From a virus, in the IMG/VR virus record IMGVR_UViG_3300042398_000119, positions 1 through 32,051 of that record: a DNA stretch of 32,051 nt, one strand, 5' to 3'. Below, one piece after another: positions 7,141 to 14,480 of the stretch. The position numbers were made by a program, and so were the translations under genes. The stretch's first letter is position 1. Each line of letters begins with the position of its first letter. The notes beneath the pieces are model-generated. The model was given only the letters and a program-made list of their open reading frames with translations, was not told the DNA's origin and made no database searches.

Positions 7141-8349
7141 ATGAAACCTACCAAATCAAAGAACCCTGCTAACCGCGAACAGTTCAACGGAAGTGTTACG
7201 GTCTACTCAAATTCGCCCGACCAACCGACGGGCTACGGACAACAAGCTCGCTACTTAGTAGATAGATTGAAGCGTCACGGCTTTGACGTCGCTGCTCTTT
7301 CTAACTACGGACTAGAGGGAATCAAGCGCGAACTAGAAACGCCTTACGGAAAGATTCCACACTTCGCCCGGGGCTTCGATATGTATTCGAACGATTCTGC
7401 TCCGATAGACCACAAAACTTTTTCGGTTGCTAAGCCAAACCAACCAAACGCTATGATTACGCTCTATGACGTTTGGGTTCTAACTAACCCGGCTTTCTTT
7501 GACATAGATATTCTTAGCTGGGTTCCACTCGACCACATAACACTACCGCCTAGAGTCGAAGAGTTTCTAAAGAAAAAGAAAGTGACTCCAGTTGCTATGG
7601 CTCCGCACGGAGTTAGACAAATGGAAGCTAAAGGGATTGAGTGTAAATACGCACCGCACGGAATAGACACTAAAGTTCTAAAGCCTACGTTTGAAATAAA
7701 CGGACAATCGGTAGAAGAGCATATGGGAACTAAAGACCGCTTCGTTGTTGGAATGGTGGCGGCAAATAAAAGTGCGGGGCTAGTCCATAGGAAAGCATTC
7801 TCAGAAAATCTTTTGGCCTTCTCTATCTTTCAAAAGAAGCACCCGGACGCTATGCTCTATCTTCACACAGACCCAGTTTCTAAAGGTATTGGCTGGAATC
7901 TAGTTTCGCTTCTTCAAAGCTTGGGAGTAGATAAAGACGACGTTGCCTTTCCCAATCCGCTAAGTTATCGCTATGGAATCCCGCAGGAAACTCTAGCCGG
8001 ATACTATACGGGAATGGACGTTCTTCTAGCTACGTCTTATGGAGAAGGCTTTGGAGTCCCGTGTGTCGAGGCTTTAAGTTGTGGAACCCGCGTGGTCGGT
8101 TCTTCTTGGGCAGCTACTCCCGACCTTCTTTCTGAAGATTCTTTTCTAGTAGAGGGCCAGCCTTCTTGGGATTCGGGGCAGGACGCGTGGTGGCAAATCC
8201 CGAACGTGCCTTCTATCGTTGCCGCGCTCGAAGAGGCTTACAAGCTAGGCAAGGGTCGTTCGCAAATAGCAATCGACTTCGCCGCAGACTTTGACGTGGA
8301 TAAAGTTTGGAGTAAATACTGGTTGCCAATTCTCCGGGAGAAGTTTTGA
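7141..8349 (+). CDS. Glycosyltransferase, GT4-like (GT-B fold)
   Basis: A 402-residue protein with the two-lobed GT-B layout. The N-terminal part has the GYGQQARYLVDRLKRHG acceptor-side loop and helix. The C-terminal nucleotide-sugar lobe starts near residue 200 (FVVGMVAANKS) and carries the E-x7-E-type motif in SYGEGFGVPCVEALSCGT. It should transfer a sugar from a nucleotide donor. It opens a three-gene glycosyltransferase cassette lying between capsid and connector genes, so modification of virion proteins or of the host surface is more likely than DNA modification. No ribosome site precedes the ATG. The donor and acceptor are unknown. Confidence 0.88.
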   Translation: MKPTKSKNPANREQFNGSVTVYSNSPDQPTGYGQQARYLVDRLKRHGFDVAALSNYGLEGIKRELETPYGKIPHFARGFDMYSNDSAPIDHKTFSVAKPNQPNAMITLYDVWVLTNPAFFDIDILSWVPLDHITLPPRVEEFLKKKKVTPVAMAPHGVRQMEAKGIECKYAPHGIDTKVLKPTFEINGQSVEEHMGTKDRFVVGMVAANKSAGLVHRKAFSENLLAFSIFQKKHPDAMLYLHTDPVSKGIGWNLVSLLQSLGVDKDDVAFPNPLSYRYGIPQETLAGYYTGMDVLLATSYGEGFGVPCVEALSCGTRVVGSSWAATPDLLSEDSFLVEGQPSWDSGQDAWWQIPNVPSIVAALEEAYKLGKGRSQIAIDFAADFDVDKVWSKYWLPILREKF

Positions 8350-9086
8350 TAGCTTGGGTTAGTCATCATCTACCCGGGCCAAACGGTGAGCTAGTCGGTG
8401 GCGCAGAAATGAGCGACGCAATTCTTCTACAAGACCCGCCCGTAGACGTTATGGTTTTCAATCCTAATAATTGGGAAGGAGCTTTAGACTTTGACGAAGT
8501 TGTAATAACAGGAACCGACGCGCTCGACCCGTGGGCTATGACGCAACTAGCAAAGAAGAAGCCCGCGGTGCTGGTTCATCATCAACAAACCCGAAGTAAG
8601 TATCGGGCAAATCTAATTAGCAACGCTAAAGTTTTTTTAGCGCGAACTCCTAGACACTTAGAAATAGAAAAGGAATGGACACAGCCGAAGAAGTCAAGCT
8701 GGGTTCTTTCCCCGCTGGACGTGAGCGAATTCTCGGTGAAACCAAAACTAGATTTCGCGGTTTGGGCTGGACGTTGGCACTATCAAAAAGGCCCGGACGA
8801 GGCGATAAAGTGGGCCGAAGAAAGAAATATAAAACTTGTTATGTTTCGAGATAAGCCGAGAAGCGAAGTTTTAGAAGCTATGAGTGTTGCGAAGTATTTC
8901 GTTTTTCTGCCCAACGAATTCGACGCGGAACCAAGAGCAGTAATTGAAGCGGTTATGTCTGGGTGTGAAGTCCACACTAACGAACGAGCTGGAATTACTT
9001 CAGTACCAAATTGGCGAAAACCAGAAGTTCTAGAAGAGCTAGTCAAAAACTCTAAGCGACTATTTTGGGAAGCGGTTTTAGAATGA
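8346..9086 (+). CDS. Second glycosyltransferase, GT4-like, compact
   Basis: A 246-residue protein starting at a TTG that overlaps the upstream stop by 4 nt. The N-terminus (SHHLPGPNGELVGGAEMS) resembles the glycine-rich loop with GGAE seen in GT4 enzymes. The C-terminal lobe shows AVWAGRWHYQKGPDEAI (a start-of-domain motif) and PNEFDAEPRAVIEAVMSGCE, the E-x7-E equivalent. It is shorter than usual GT4 enzymes (about 350-400 aa), with a reduced N-terminal lobe. It is probably co-transcribed with its neighbours and acts in the same modification pathway. Substrate unknown. Confidence 0.8.
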   Translation: MIAWVSHHLPGPNGELVGGAEMSDAILLQDPPVDVMVFNPNNWEGALDFDEVVITGTDALDPWAMTQLAKKKPAVLVHHQQTRSKYRANLISNAKVFLARTPRHLEIEKEWTQPKKSSWVLSPLDVSEFSVKPKLDFAVWAGRWHYQKGPDEAIKWAEERNIKLVMFRDKPRSEVLEAMSVAKYFVFLPNEFDAEPRAVIEAVMSGCEVHTNERAGITSVPNWRKPEVLEELVKNSKRLFWEAVLE

Positions 9087-9766
9087 AAAAACCAACTGTA
9101 AGTATCGTTCTTGCTATTTGGGGAGAGGGCTATTCACAATTTCTTCCTCAATGGTTCAAGGCAACCGAAACACTAGAAAGAGAATTCGACGAAATTGTAG
9201 TCGTTACAGACAACAAAAACGCAAGCGCGGTTCTTTCGGCGATTACAGATTTTTCAAAAGTAAGAATACGGGTAGAGGAACACGAAGAATTCGGCGGATA
9301 CTGGAATCGAGCTATCGACCTTTCTACTAGTAAATGGATAGCCTTCTGTTGCGCCGACGATTACTTTCTTCCTTCAGCTCTAAACGCAATAGATGAGGCA
9401 GATAAAGAAGAAGCTAATCTAATTTGCGATAGCTTGATTCACAAAGGCTCCAACTTTAGACAAAGCGCATATTGGGAACCTTCCGAACTAAATCACACCT
9501 TTAGGCTTATGGGCGGAAATACAATCACTAAACGACTATGGGAAGCCGCAGGTGGTTTTCCAAAGGGCTTTCAATTCGCCGATTGGGGATTTGCCCTAAG
9601 AATGAAAAAGACTGGTCTTGTAAAGCCGTTTTATGCTTCAATCGACCGAATTGTTTATGACGTCGGAAACGACCGTCTAACTATGTCGGGAGCAACTCTT
9701 CCAGCCGAAGACCGGGCCAACGGTCATAGTCAAATAGATAACCTAGTCAGGGAGCTTGGACTCTAA
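9083..9766 (+). CDS. Glycosyltransferase family 2-like (GT-A fold)
   Basis: I place the start at ATG 9083, which overlaps the upstream stop (ATGA) and gives 227 residues starting MKKPTVSIVLAIWGEGYSQF, a typical GT2 N-terminus. A TTG six codons earlier (9065) is also open. The nucleotide-sugar-binding strand (FDEIVVVTDN) and the metal-binding acidic motif CCADDYF follow in the correct order, and AAGGFPKGFQFADWGFALRM resembles the acceptor-side GG..E/DW region. Third gene of the cassette. It likely adds a further sugar to the chain begun by the two GT4-like enzymes, which is inference. Confidence 0.85.
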   Translation: MKKPTVSIVLAIWGEGYSQFLPQWFKATETLEREFDEIVVVTDNKNASAVLSAITDFSKVRIRVEEHEEFGGYWNRAIDLSTSKWIAFCCADDYFLPSALNAIDEADKEEANLICDSLIHKGSNFRQSAYWEPSELNHTFRLMGGNTITKRLWEAAGGFPKGFQFADWGFALRMKKTGLVKPFYASIDRIVYDVGNDRLTMSGATLPAEDRANGHSQIDNLVRELGL

Positions 9767-9770
9767 CTAG

Positions 9771-9776
9771 TAGAAT
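9771..9776 (+). promoter_or_regulatory. Candidate -10 box (TAGAAT) before the connector gene
   Basis: TAGAATAGAAG follows the glycosyltransferase stop directly and is nearly identical to the element at 11702. The start at 9800 lies 24 nt downstream with an AAAGGAAA ribosome site. Probably drives the connector-tail tube operon. Confidence 0.45.
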
Positions 9777-9799
9777 AGAAGCGAACAAAGGAAAATCTT

Positions 9800-10396
9800 A
9801 TGGCAATCGTAAACGGTTATTGCTCACTCGCAGAAATCAAGGCTTCCGCAAGAATCTCGGATTCAGTCGACGATAGCCTTCTAGAGCTTGCGGTCGAATC
9901 AGCTTCTCGAATGGTTGACAGCTACACCCAACGCTACTTCTACAACGCTGGAACTGCGACCCGTCTATTCGCTCCGCAGGATTCTTACGTTGCCGAAATT
10001 GACGACCTAATCACTTTGACAACTCTTCAGACTTCGGACGGCGACAACTTTGGCACAACTTGGGCCGCTAAGGATTATCAGCTAGAGCCACTAAACGGAA
10101 ACGTGGACGGTCTTACAGGACACCCAGCTACCCGTATCAGGGCCGTAGACGACTTTATTTTCAACGTCCTAGACGGAGAGGCAACCGTTCGGGTTGTGGG
10201 CGTGTGGGGCTGGTCAGCGGTTCCAATCGCGGTAAAACAAGCTACCGTCATTCAGGCCGCAAGAATTTTCAAACGTAACGATTCGCCTTTGGGTATCGCC
10301 GGATTTGGCGAAATGGGAGCCGTCCGCGTGGGCGTTCAACTTGACCCGGACGTGAAGCACCTAATCGACGTTTACAGAAAAGTTAGATTCGCCTAA
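9800..10396 (+). CDS. Head-tail connector (adaptor, gp6-like)
   Basis: A 198-residue protein with the hallmarks of Phage_connect_1/gp6-like adaptors. It opens with CSLAEIKASARI followed by DDSLLELAVESASRMVDSYTQRYF, the usual helical start. A beta insertion follows, and it ends in a C-terminal helix (AVKQATVIQAARIFKRNDSP). These proteins form the ring that docks on the portal. The position before tail terminator and tail tube is canonical. The stop overlaps the next start by one base. Confidence 0.85.
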   Translation: MAIVNGYCSLAEIKASARISDSVDDSLLELAVESASRMVDSYTQRYFYNAGTATRLFAPQDSYVAEIDDLITLTTLQTSDGDNFGTTWAAKDYQLEPLNGNVDGLTGHPATRIRAVDDFIFNVLDGEATVRVVGVWGWSAVPIAVKQATVIQAARIFKRNDSPLGIAGFGEMGAVRVGVQLDPDVKHLIDVYRKVRFA

Positions 10397-10803
10397 TGGC
10401 TTCAATTACTGACCTTCGCGCTGCTCTCGCTACAGCCATTGGACGTATCTCGGGGCTGAGAACCACCACCGAAACACCGGACACAATCTCCCCGCCTATC
10501 TCGATTATCAACGTCGCCAGCGTCAATTATGACAAAGCTGGTTCCCGTGGACTTGACGAATACAACTTCGTCATTACTTGTATCGTTGGGCGCGTGGGCG
10601 AAAGAAGCGCCCAAAGACTTCTCGATTCTTACGTGACTCCAGCCGGGACTTCGTCGGTCAAGCTTGCGATAGAATTAGACAGGACGCTCGGTGGGAAATG
10701 TGATTCTCTCCGAGTAACCGATATGCGGAATTACGGCTCCATTGTCATTGGCGAAGTTACCTATCTAGCCGCTGAATTCAACGTCGTAGTTTACGCACAA
10801 TAA
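10396..10803 (+). CDS. Tail terminator / tail completion protein
   Basis: A 135-residue protein with an N-terminal helix (ITDLRAALATAIGRISGLRT), a beta-rich centre with the PPISIINV segment, and an ending in edge strands. This is the shape and gene position of tail terminator proteins (lambda gpU/HK97 gp10-neighbour class), which cap the tail tube and join it to the head. It overlaps the connector gene by one base and precedes the tube gene. The assignment is by position and general pattern rather than a diagnostic motif. Confidence 0.65.
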   Translation: MASITDLRAALATAIGRISGLRTTTETPDTISPPISIINVASVNYDKAGSRGLDEYNFVITCIVGRVGERSAQRLLDSYVTPAGTSSVKLAIELDRTLGGKCDSLRVTDMRNYGSIVIGEVTYLAAEFNVVVYAQ

Positions 10804-10834
10804 AACCGCTAGGAAAATAGGAGAAACAAAACAA

Positions 10835-11245
10835 ATGCCAAAATATGTAGTTATCAACCCAAGAGTCACAATCAACGGCGGAACAGTTTCAAGTTCCGTA
10901 GCTGCCGCAACTCTAGAGCTAACCTCTACTGATATTGACGTGACCAGCTTTGGTTCAAACGGCTGGACAGAAATTATCGGTGGACTAAAACAGGGAACAG
11001 TATCCCTAGACTTCCACAGCGGATACGCCGCTGGTGAAATCAACACCGTTCTAAACCCGCTACTTGGAACAATCGCAACCGTCACAATCAACCCAAACGG
11101 AACCGCAACGTCTTCAACTAACCCTGCGTGGACTGCGCTTGTTCACGTGAACAGCGTATCTCCAGTCGCAGGAGCAGTCGGCGATTTGGCTACGTTCAGC
11201 GTTTCATACCCAACTTCGGGTTCCGTATCCTTCGCAACCGCATAA
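10835..11245 (+). CDS. Major tail (tube) protein
   Basis: A 136-residue Ser/Thr/Gly/Val-rich all-beta protein, with TSTDIDVTSFGSNGW followed by GGLKQGTVSLDFHSGY. This matches the strand-helix-strand pattern of siphophage tail-tube subunits, including the Asp-rich region before the single helix. The gene has its own strong ribosome site (TAGGAGA) after a 31-nt gap, fitting an abundant structural protein. It stands directly before the frameshifted chaperone pair, which is the expected place. Confidence 0.85.
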   Translation: MPKYVVINPRVTINGGTVSSSVAAATLELTSTDIDVTSFGSNGWTEIIGGLKQGTVSLDFHSGYAAGEINTVLNPLLGTIATVTINPNGTATSSTNPAWTALVHVNSVSPVAGAVGDLATFSVSYPTSGSVSFATA

Positions 11246-11254
11246 GGCTAGAGA

Positions 11255-11509
11255 ATGAAACTAACCCTACGCATTGAGTTCGCAGACGGAACACACAAGG
11301 ACGTTCTTGTATCGGCTCCCGATATGGTGGCGTTCGAAGACAAGTACGACCTTTCAATAGCAAAACTAGACGACCCAAAAATGGGCTGGTTGCTTTTCTT
11401 GGCTTGGCATTCTGAAAAGCGCAAGAAGCAAACAGACAAAGAATTCGAAGCTTGGCTAGAACTAGTAGACGCCATTGGAGCAACAGAAGACCCAAAAGTA
11501 ACAAAATAG
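11255..11509 (+). CDS. Tail assembly chaperone, short form (gpG-like)
   Basis: An 84-residue protein lying between tail tube and tape measure, the position of lambda G-type chaperones that coat the tape measure protein during tail assembly. It is a small alpha/beta protein with an acidic C-terminus (LVDAIGATEDPKVTK). A slippery heptamer CCCAAAA at 11491-11497 lies four codons before the stop, in the zero frame C CCA AAA, so part of the ribosomes should move into the -1 frame. Confidence 0.85.
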   Translation: MKLTLRIEFADGTHKDVLVSAPDMVAFEDKYDLSIAKLDDPKMGWLLFLAWHSEKRKKQTDKEFEAWLELVDAIGATEDPKVTK

Positions 11510-11658
11510 TCGGACTAGGCGATAGCTCCGCTCATTGGTTCATAGCTTCCCTAGCGGTCGAGTCCGGAATTCCTCCAAGTGTTTTATTGGAGCAATCCGA
11601 CCGAATGCTTTGGACAATGAACAGGTGGCTTGTCGCTAAGAACCTTCCACCGCGATAA
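11255..11658 (+). CDS. Tail assembly chaperone, -1 frameshift product (gpGT-like)
   Basis: A -1 shift at CCCAAAA (11491-11497) replaces the last three residues of the short form with a 53-codon extension read from 11497 to the stop at 11656-11658, giving a 134-residue protein. The extension (SNKIVGLGDSSAHWFIASLA and onward) has no good start codon of its own: the only upstream ATG in this frame, at 11452, would read through the end of the first gene. An overlapping second frame between tail tube and tape measure is a conserved feature of siphophages. Frameshifting itself is inferred from the heptamer. Confidence 0.85.
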
Positions 11659-11660
11659 GG

Positions 11661-11691
11661 AAGTCCCCTGCTTCGGCAGGGGCTTCTTTAT
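11661..11691 (+). terminator. UUCG-loop terminator after the tail chaperones
   Basis: CCCCTGC (11665-11671), a TTCG tetraloop and GCAGGGG (11676-11682) make a very stable hairpin followed by CTTCTTTATTT. Flanking AAG/CTT bases can extend the stem. It separates the tube-chaperone transcript from the tape-measure transcript. Confidence 0.85.
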
Positions 11692-11701
11692 TTGGATTCG
11701 G

Positions 11702-11707
11702 TAGAAT
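11702..11707 (+). promoter_or_regulatory. Candidate -10 box (TAGAAT) of the tape-measure operon
   Basis: GTAGAATAGAAG directly follows the terminator, matching the element at 9771. The leader is about 20 nt with a purine-rich AGAAGG site before ATG 11731. A promoter here is expected because the terminator just upstream would otherwise cut off the tail genes. Confidence 0.5.
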
Positions 11708-11730
11708 AGAAGAAAAGAAGGCTGGTTGAA

Positions 11731-12237
11731 ATGCTAAGAGTAGATGTTGAAGGCATAGGCGCAACCGTCAATGAACTAAAAAAATTCGAACCGCAACTCT
11801 TCGCTCAAATGAGAAAAGAAATCATAACCGAACCTGGCGTTGCTTCGGTTCTTTCTTCCATAGAGTCTAAGGTTCCTAAAGTTTCTCCCCTATTTGGAAT
11901 GCTCCATAACGGAAGAACTAGATACGTAATTCCTAAGATTAGGACTTACATAAGACCAAGCGCAAAACTTGGCAGGGGTGGCACGGAGCGTTCTCTAATT
12001 GGCTTTGAAGCAATTTCTCCCGACAACGCGGCAGGTTTTGAGATTCTCGACTTGGTAGGTTCTGGCCCCGACGCTAATTCTAGGAATGCTAGGGGAATGC
12101 TCAGCAAACTTAGTGGTAAAGCTTCTCGTTATGTCTGGAAAGGATACGAAGCTAAAAAAGAAGGCGTATCCGCCGCAGTCCTAGCAATCATAAAAAGATA
12201 CACAACTAAAACAAACGTGAAGCTAAAGGTAATGTAA
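11731..12237 (+). CDS. HK97 gp10-like tail/connector protein
   Basis: A 168-residue protein whose start (LRVDVEGIGATVNELKKFEP) is typical of HK97 gp10-type proteins, where a short beta strand leads into a long helix (QLFAQMRKEII). The later part is basic and beta-rich. In most siphophages this gene sits between the connector and the tail terminator. Here it lies after the chaperones and immediately before the tape measure, so it may serve the tail rather than the neck. It overlaps the tape-measure start by one base. Confidence 0.65.
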   Translation: MLRVDVEGIGATVNELKKFEPQLFAQMRKEIITEPGVASVLSSIESKVPKVSPLFGMLHNGRTRYVIPKIRTYIRPSAKLGRGGTERSLIGFEAISPDNAAGFEILDLVGSGPDANSRNARGMLSKLSGKASRYVWKGYEAKKEGVSAAVLAIIKRYTTKTNVKLKVM

Positions 12238-14480
12238 TGGCAGTCAGAATACCGATTATCACCGTCTTCGACTCTAAGGGTTTGAAGCAAGCGCAGTATC
12301 AGCTAAACAAAGTCCGTGGCAACTTCCAAGCTCTAGGACGAAACGCTGCTATTGCCGGAGTCGGTATTGGAGTAGTCGCCGCAGCTCTAGGTAAGAGCGT
12401 CCAGAACGCAGCCGAAGCTCAAAGAATAATGTCGCAGACCGAAGCAGTTCTAAGGTCTACTGGAACAACTGCTAATGGAACTGCCGCAGATATCGCAAAC
12501 CTTTCTGAAACTCTAAGTCGTCAAACCGCAGTAGACGACGAACTAATTCAGTCCGGAGCAAACCTTCTTCTTACCTTCAAGAACATTCAAAACCAGTCCG
12601 GGCTAAACAACGATATTTTCAACCAAACAGTTCAAGCAACCCTAGACGTTTCCCGGGCTATGGGAACCGACGCAAGCACCGAAGCTATCCGTCTAGGTAA
12701 GGCGTTGAACGACCCGGTAAAAGGACTTACAGCTCTAAGCCGAGTTGGTATTCAATTCACCGCGCAACAGAAAGAGCAGATAAAAGCTCTTACCGAATCA
12801 GGCGACCTTCTTGGCGCGCAGAAGATTATCCTTGCGGAACTACAATCTCAGTTCGGCGGTTCGGCGCAAGCTTACGCACAAACCTTCGCTGGACAAATAG
12901 AGCTTCTTGGAATTGAGCTAGAAAACTTCAGCGAAGAAATTGGCGTTATTGTTATGCCAGCTCTTAGAAGCCTTATGGACGGACTCCGCGAAATGGCTCC
13001 GGAGATTGGTTCAAAACTCCGCGACGCAGTAAACTCCGTAGATTGGAAAGCACTAGCTAAAGCACTTCTTGATACAGCTACTTTCTTTCTTCAGAACGCA
13101 GAAGTAATTATCAAGGTTTCCGGTGCGCTCTTCGCTTTGAATACGGCTTACAACCTAATCAAAGTAACACAAGGAATCTATAACGCGGTCGCAGTCGTTA
13201 CTAATGCGGTTCTAGGTGGAACCGACGTAGCAGCTAAGAAGGCAACTATCTCACTTGGTTTCCTGCGCTCCGCTTTGTTATTGAGTGGTATTGGCGCAGC
13301 GGTTGTAGCTCTTGGTTTCATAATCGACGGAATCTCAAAGACCAATGAAGGCGCAAGAGTCACAACTCCAACCGTCACTAGCTTTGGAAGCGCAGTTCTG
13401 AAATCTGGACAAGACGCAGAATGGGCCGCCACGAAATACGGCGCAGCGAAGAGCGCAATCGAAGGACTAAACAGCGCGTCGGCTGCGTATAAGCCACCCG
13501 TTCTATCAGTTGGCCCGGACGCCGCAGAACGCCGAATGAACCTAGACAAGTCTTTCAATCTTTCTAAGTATCTAAATGTTCAAGCCGAACTAGAAAAGAA
13601 TGCTCAAAATACATCTACCGCCGCTTCTCCAGCCGTGGCAAGAACGACTTTCGCTGGAGTCTTGTCAAAAAACTTACTAGAGCAAACTCGACTAACCAAG
13701 CTTCAAGCAAAAGGACTTACCGAAGGAGCAGCAGCACTAGCTCTTTCAACCGTAAAAAATAAAGCTCAATTCAAAAAACTTGAAGCCAATTTGAGCAAGC
13801 CAGAAATTCTAAACAAAAGGCAATCTGTATTCAACAGGACTGCGGCTGGTATCGCTGAACTTAGGCAGATTGAAGCAGATAGGCAAGCCGATGCTGCTCA
13901 GGCCAGAGCGGACGAAGCCGAAGCACAAAGACAACGTGACGCGATTATCGCCGCAGAAAAAGCCGCAGCCGAAGAACGCGAAAGAATCTATAGGTCATTC
14001 GCTGATTCGGTTACTAGCACATTCGCAAGTATCAAGGACGCAATCGTTGGAGCCTTTAGTCTTCCCGAGCTAGGTGGTTCGACAGATTCGATTATTCGGA
14101 ATATGGATAAGCTTCTCACCCGGGTAAAGTCGTTCTCGGCTAACATCACAAAGCTATCCGATATGGGACTAAACGCAAATCTTCTACAACAGGTTATTCA
14201 AGCTGGCCCAGTTGCGGGCGCACGTCTAGCAGCGAGCCTAGTAGCCGGGGGAGCGGACGCGCTTGGAAGAATCAATGCGGGCTATGGCGAAATCCAAACT
14301 CTCGGTTCAGAAATCGGTATGACTGGAACTCAGTCAAGATTCAATAACCCAACTCAACAGAACGTCTACAACATAAATGTAGAAGGCGGAGTTGGTTCCG
14401 GTGCGACTATTGGAAAAGCAATCGTTGACGCTATCAAGGCTTACGAAAGAACTTCAGGCGCGGTCTGGCAGGGTGCGTAA
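12237..14480 (+). CDS. Tape measure protein
   Basis: A 747-residue protein, the longest in the window. It sets tail length and helps DNA pass the membrane. It has an N-terminal helical region (KGLKQAQYQLNKVRGNFQAL), a tape-measure-like QSGANLLLTFKNIQNQ region around residues 100-220, hydrophobic segments near residues 310-380 (including SALLLSGIGAAVVALGFIID), and a long Ala/Glu/Arg coiled coil with AERQADAAQARADEAEAQ-type composition around residues 540-585. Using the usual rule of about 1.5 angstrom per residue, the tail would be about 110 nm. That figure is an estimate only. Confidence 0.93.
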   Translation: MAVRIPIITVFDSKGLKQAQYQLNKVRGNFQALGRNAAIAGVGIGVVAAALGKSVQNAAEAQRIMSQTEAVLRSTGTTANGTAADIANLSETLSRQTAVDDELIQSGANLLLTFKNIQNQSGLNNDIFNQTVQATLDVSRAMGTDASTEAIRLGKALNDPVKGLTALSRVGIQFTAQQKEQIKALTESGDLLGAQKIILAELQSQFGGSAQAYAQTFAGQIELLGIELENFSEEIGVIVMPALRSLMDGLREMAPEIGSKLRDAVNSVDWKALAKALLDTATFFLQNAEVIIKVSGALFALNTAYNLIKVTQGIYNAVAVVTNAVLGGTDVAAKKATISLGFLRSALLLSGIGAAVVALGFIIDGISKTNEGARVTTPTVTSFGSAVLKSGQDAEWAATKYGAAKSAIEGLNSASAAYKPPVLSVGPDAAERRMNLDKSFNLSKYLNVQAELEKNAQNTSTAASPAVARTTFAGVLSKNLLEQTRLTKLQAKGLTEGAAALALSTVKNKAQFKKLEANLSKPEILNKRQSVFNRTAAGIAELRQIEADRQADAAQARADEAEAQRQRDAIIAAEKAAAEERERIYRSFADSVTSTFASIKDAIVGAFSLPELGGSTDSIIRNMDKLLTRVKSFSANITKLSDMGLNANLLQQVIQAGPVAGARLAASLVAGGADALGRINAGYGEIQTLGSEIGMTGTQSRFNNPTQQNVYNINVEGGVGSGATIGKAIVDAIKAYERTSGAVWQGA

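Noticed and set aside
7141-9766. Glycosyltransferases as DNA-base glucosylation enzymes
   Set aside because: No base-modification pathway genes (hydroxymethylase, dCMP modifier) are present. The genes sit in the late head region and are of the GT4/GT2 type used on proteins or glycans.
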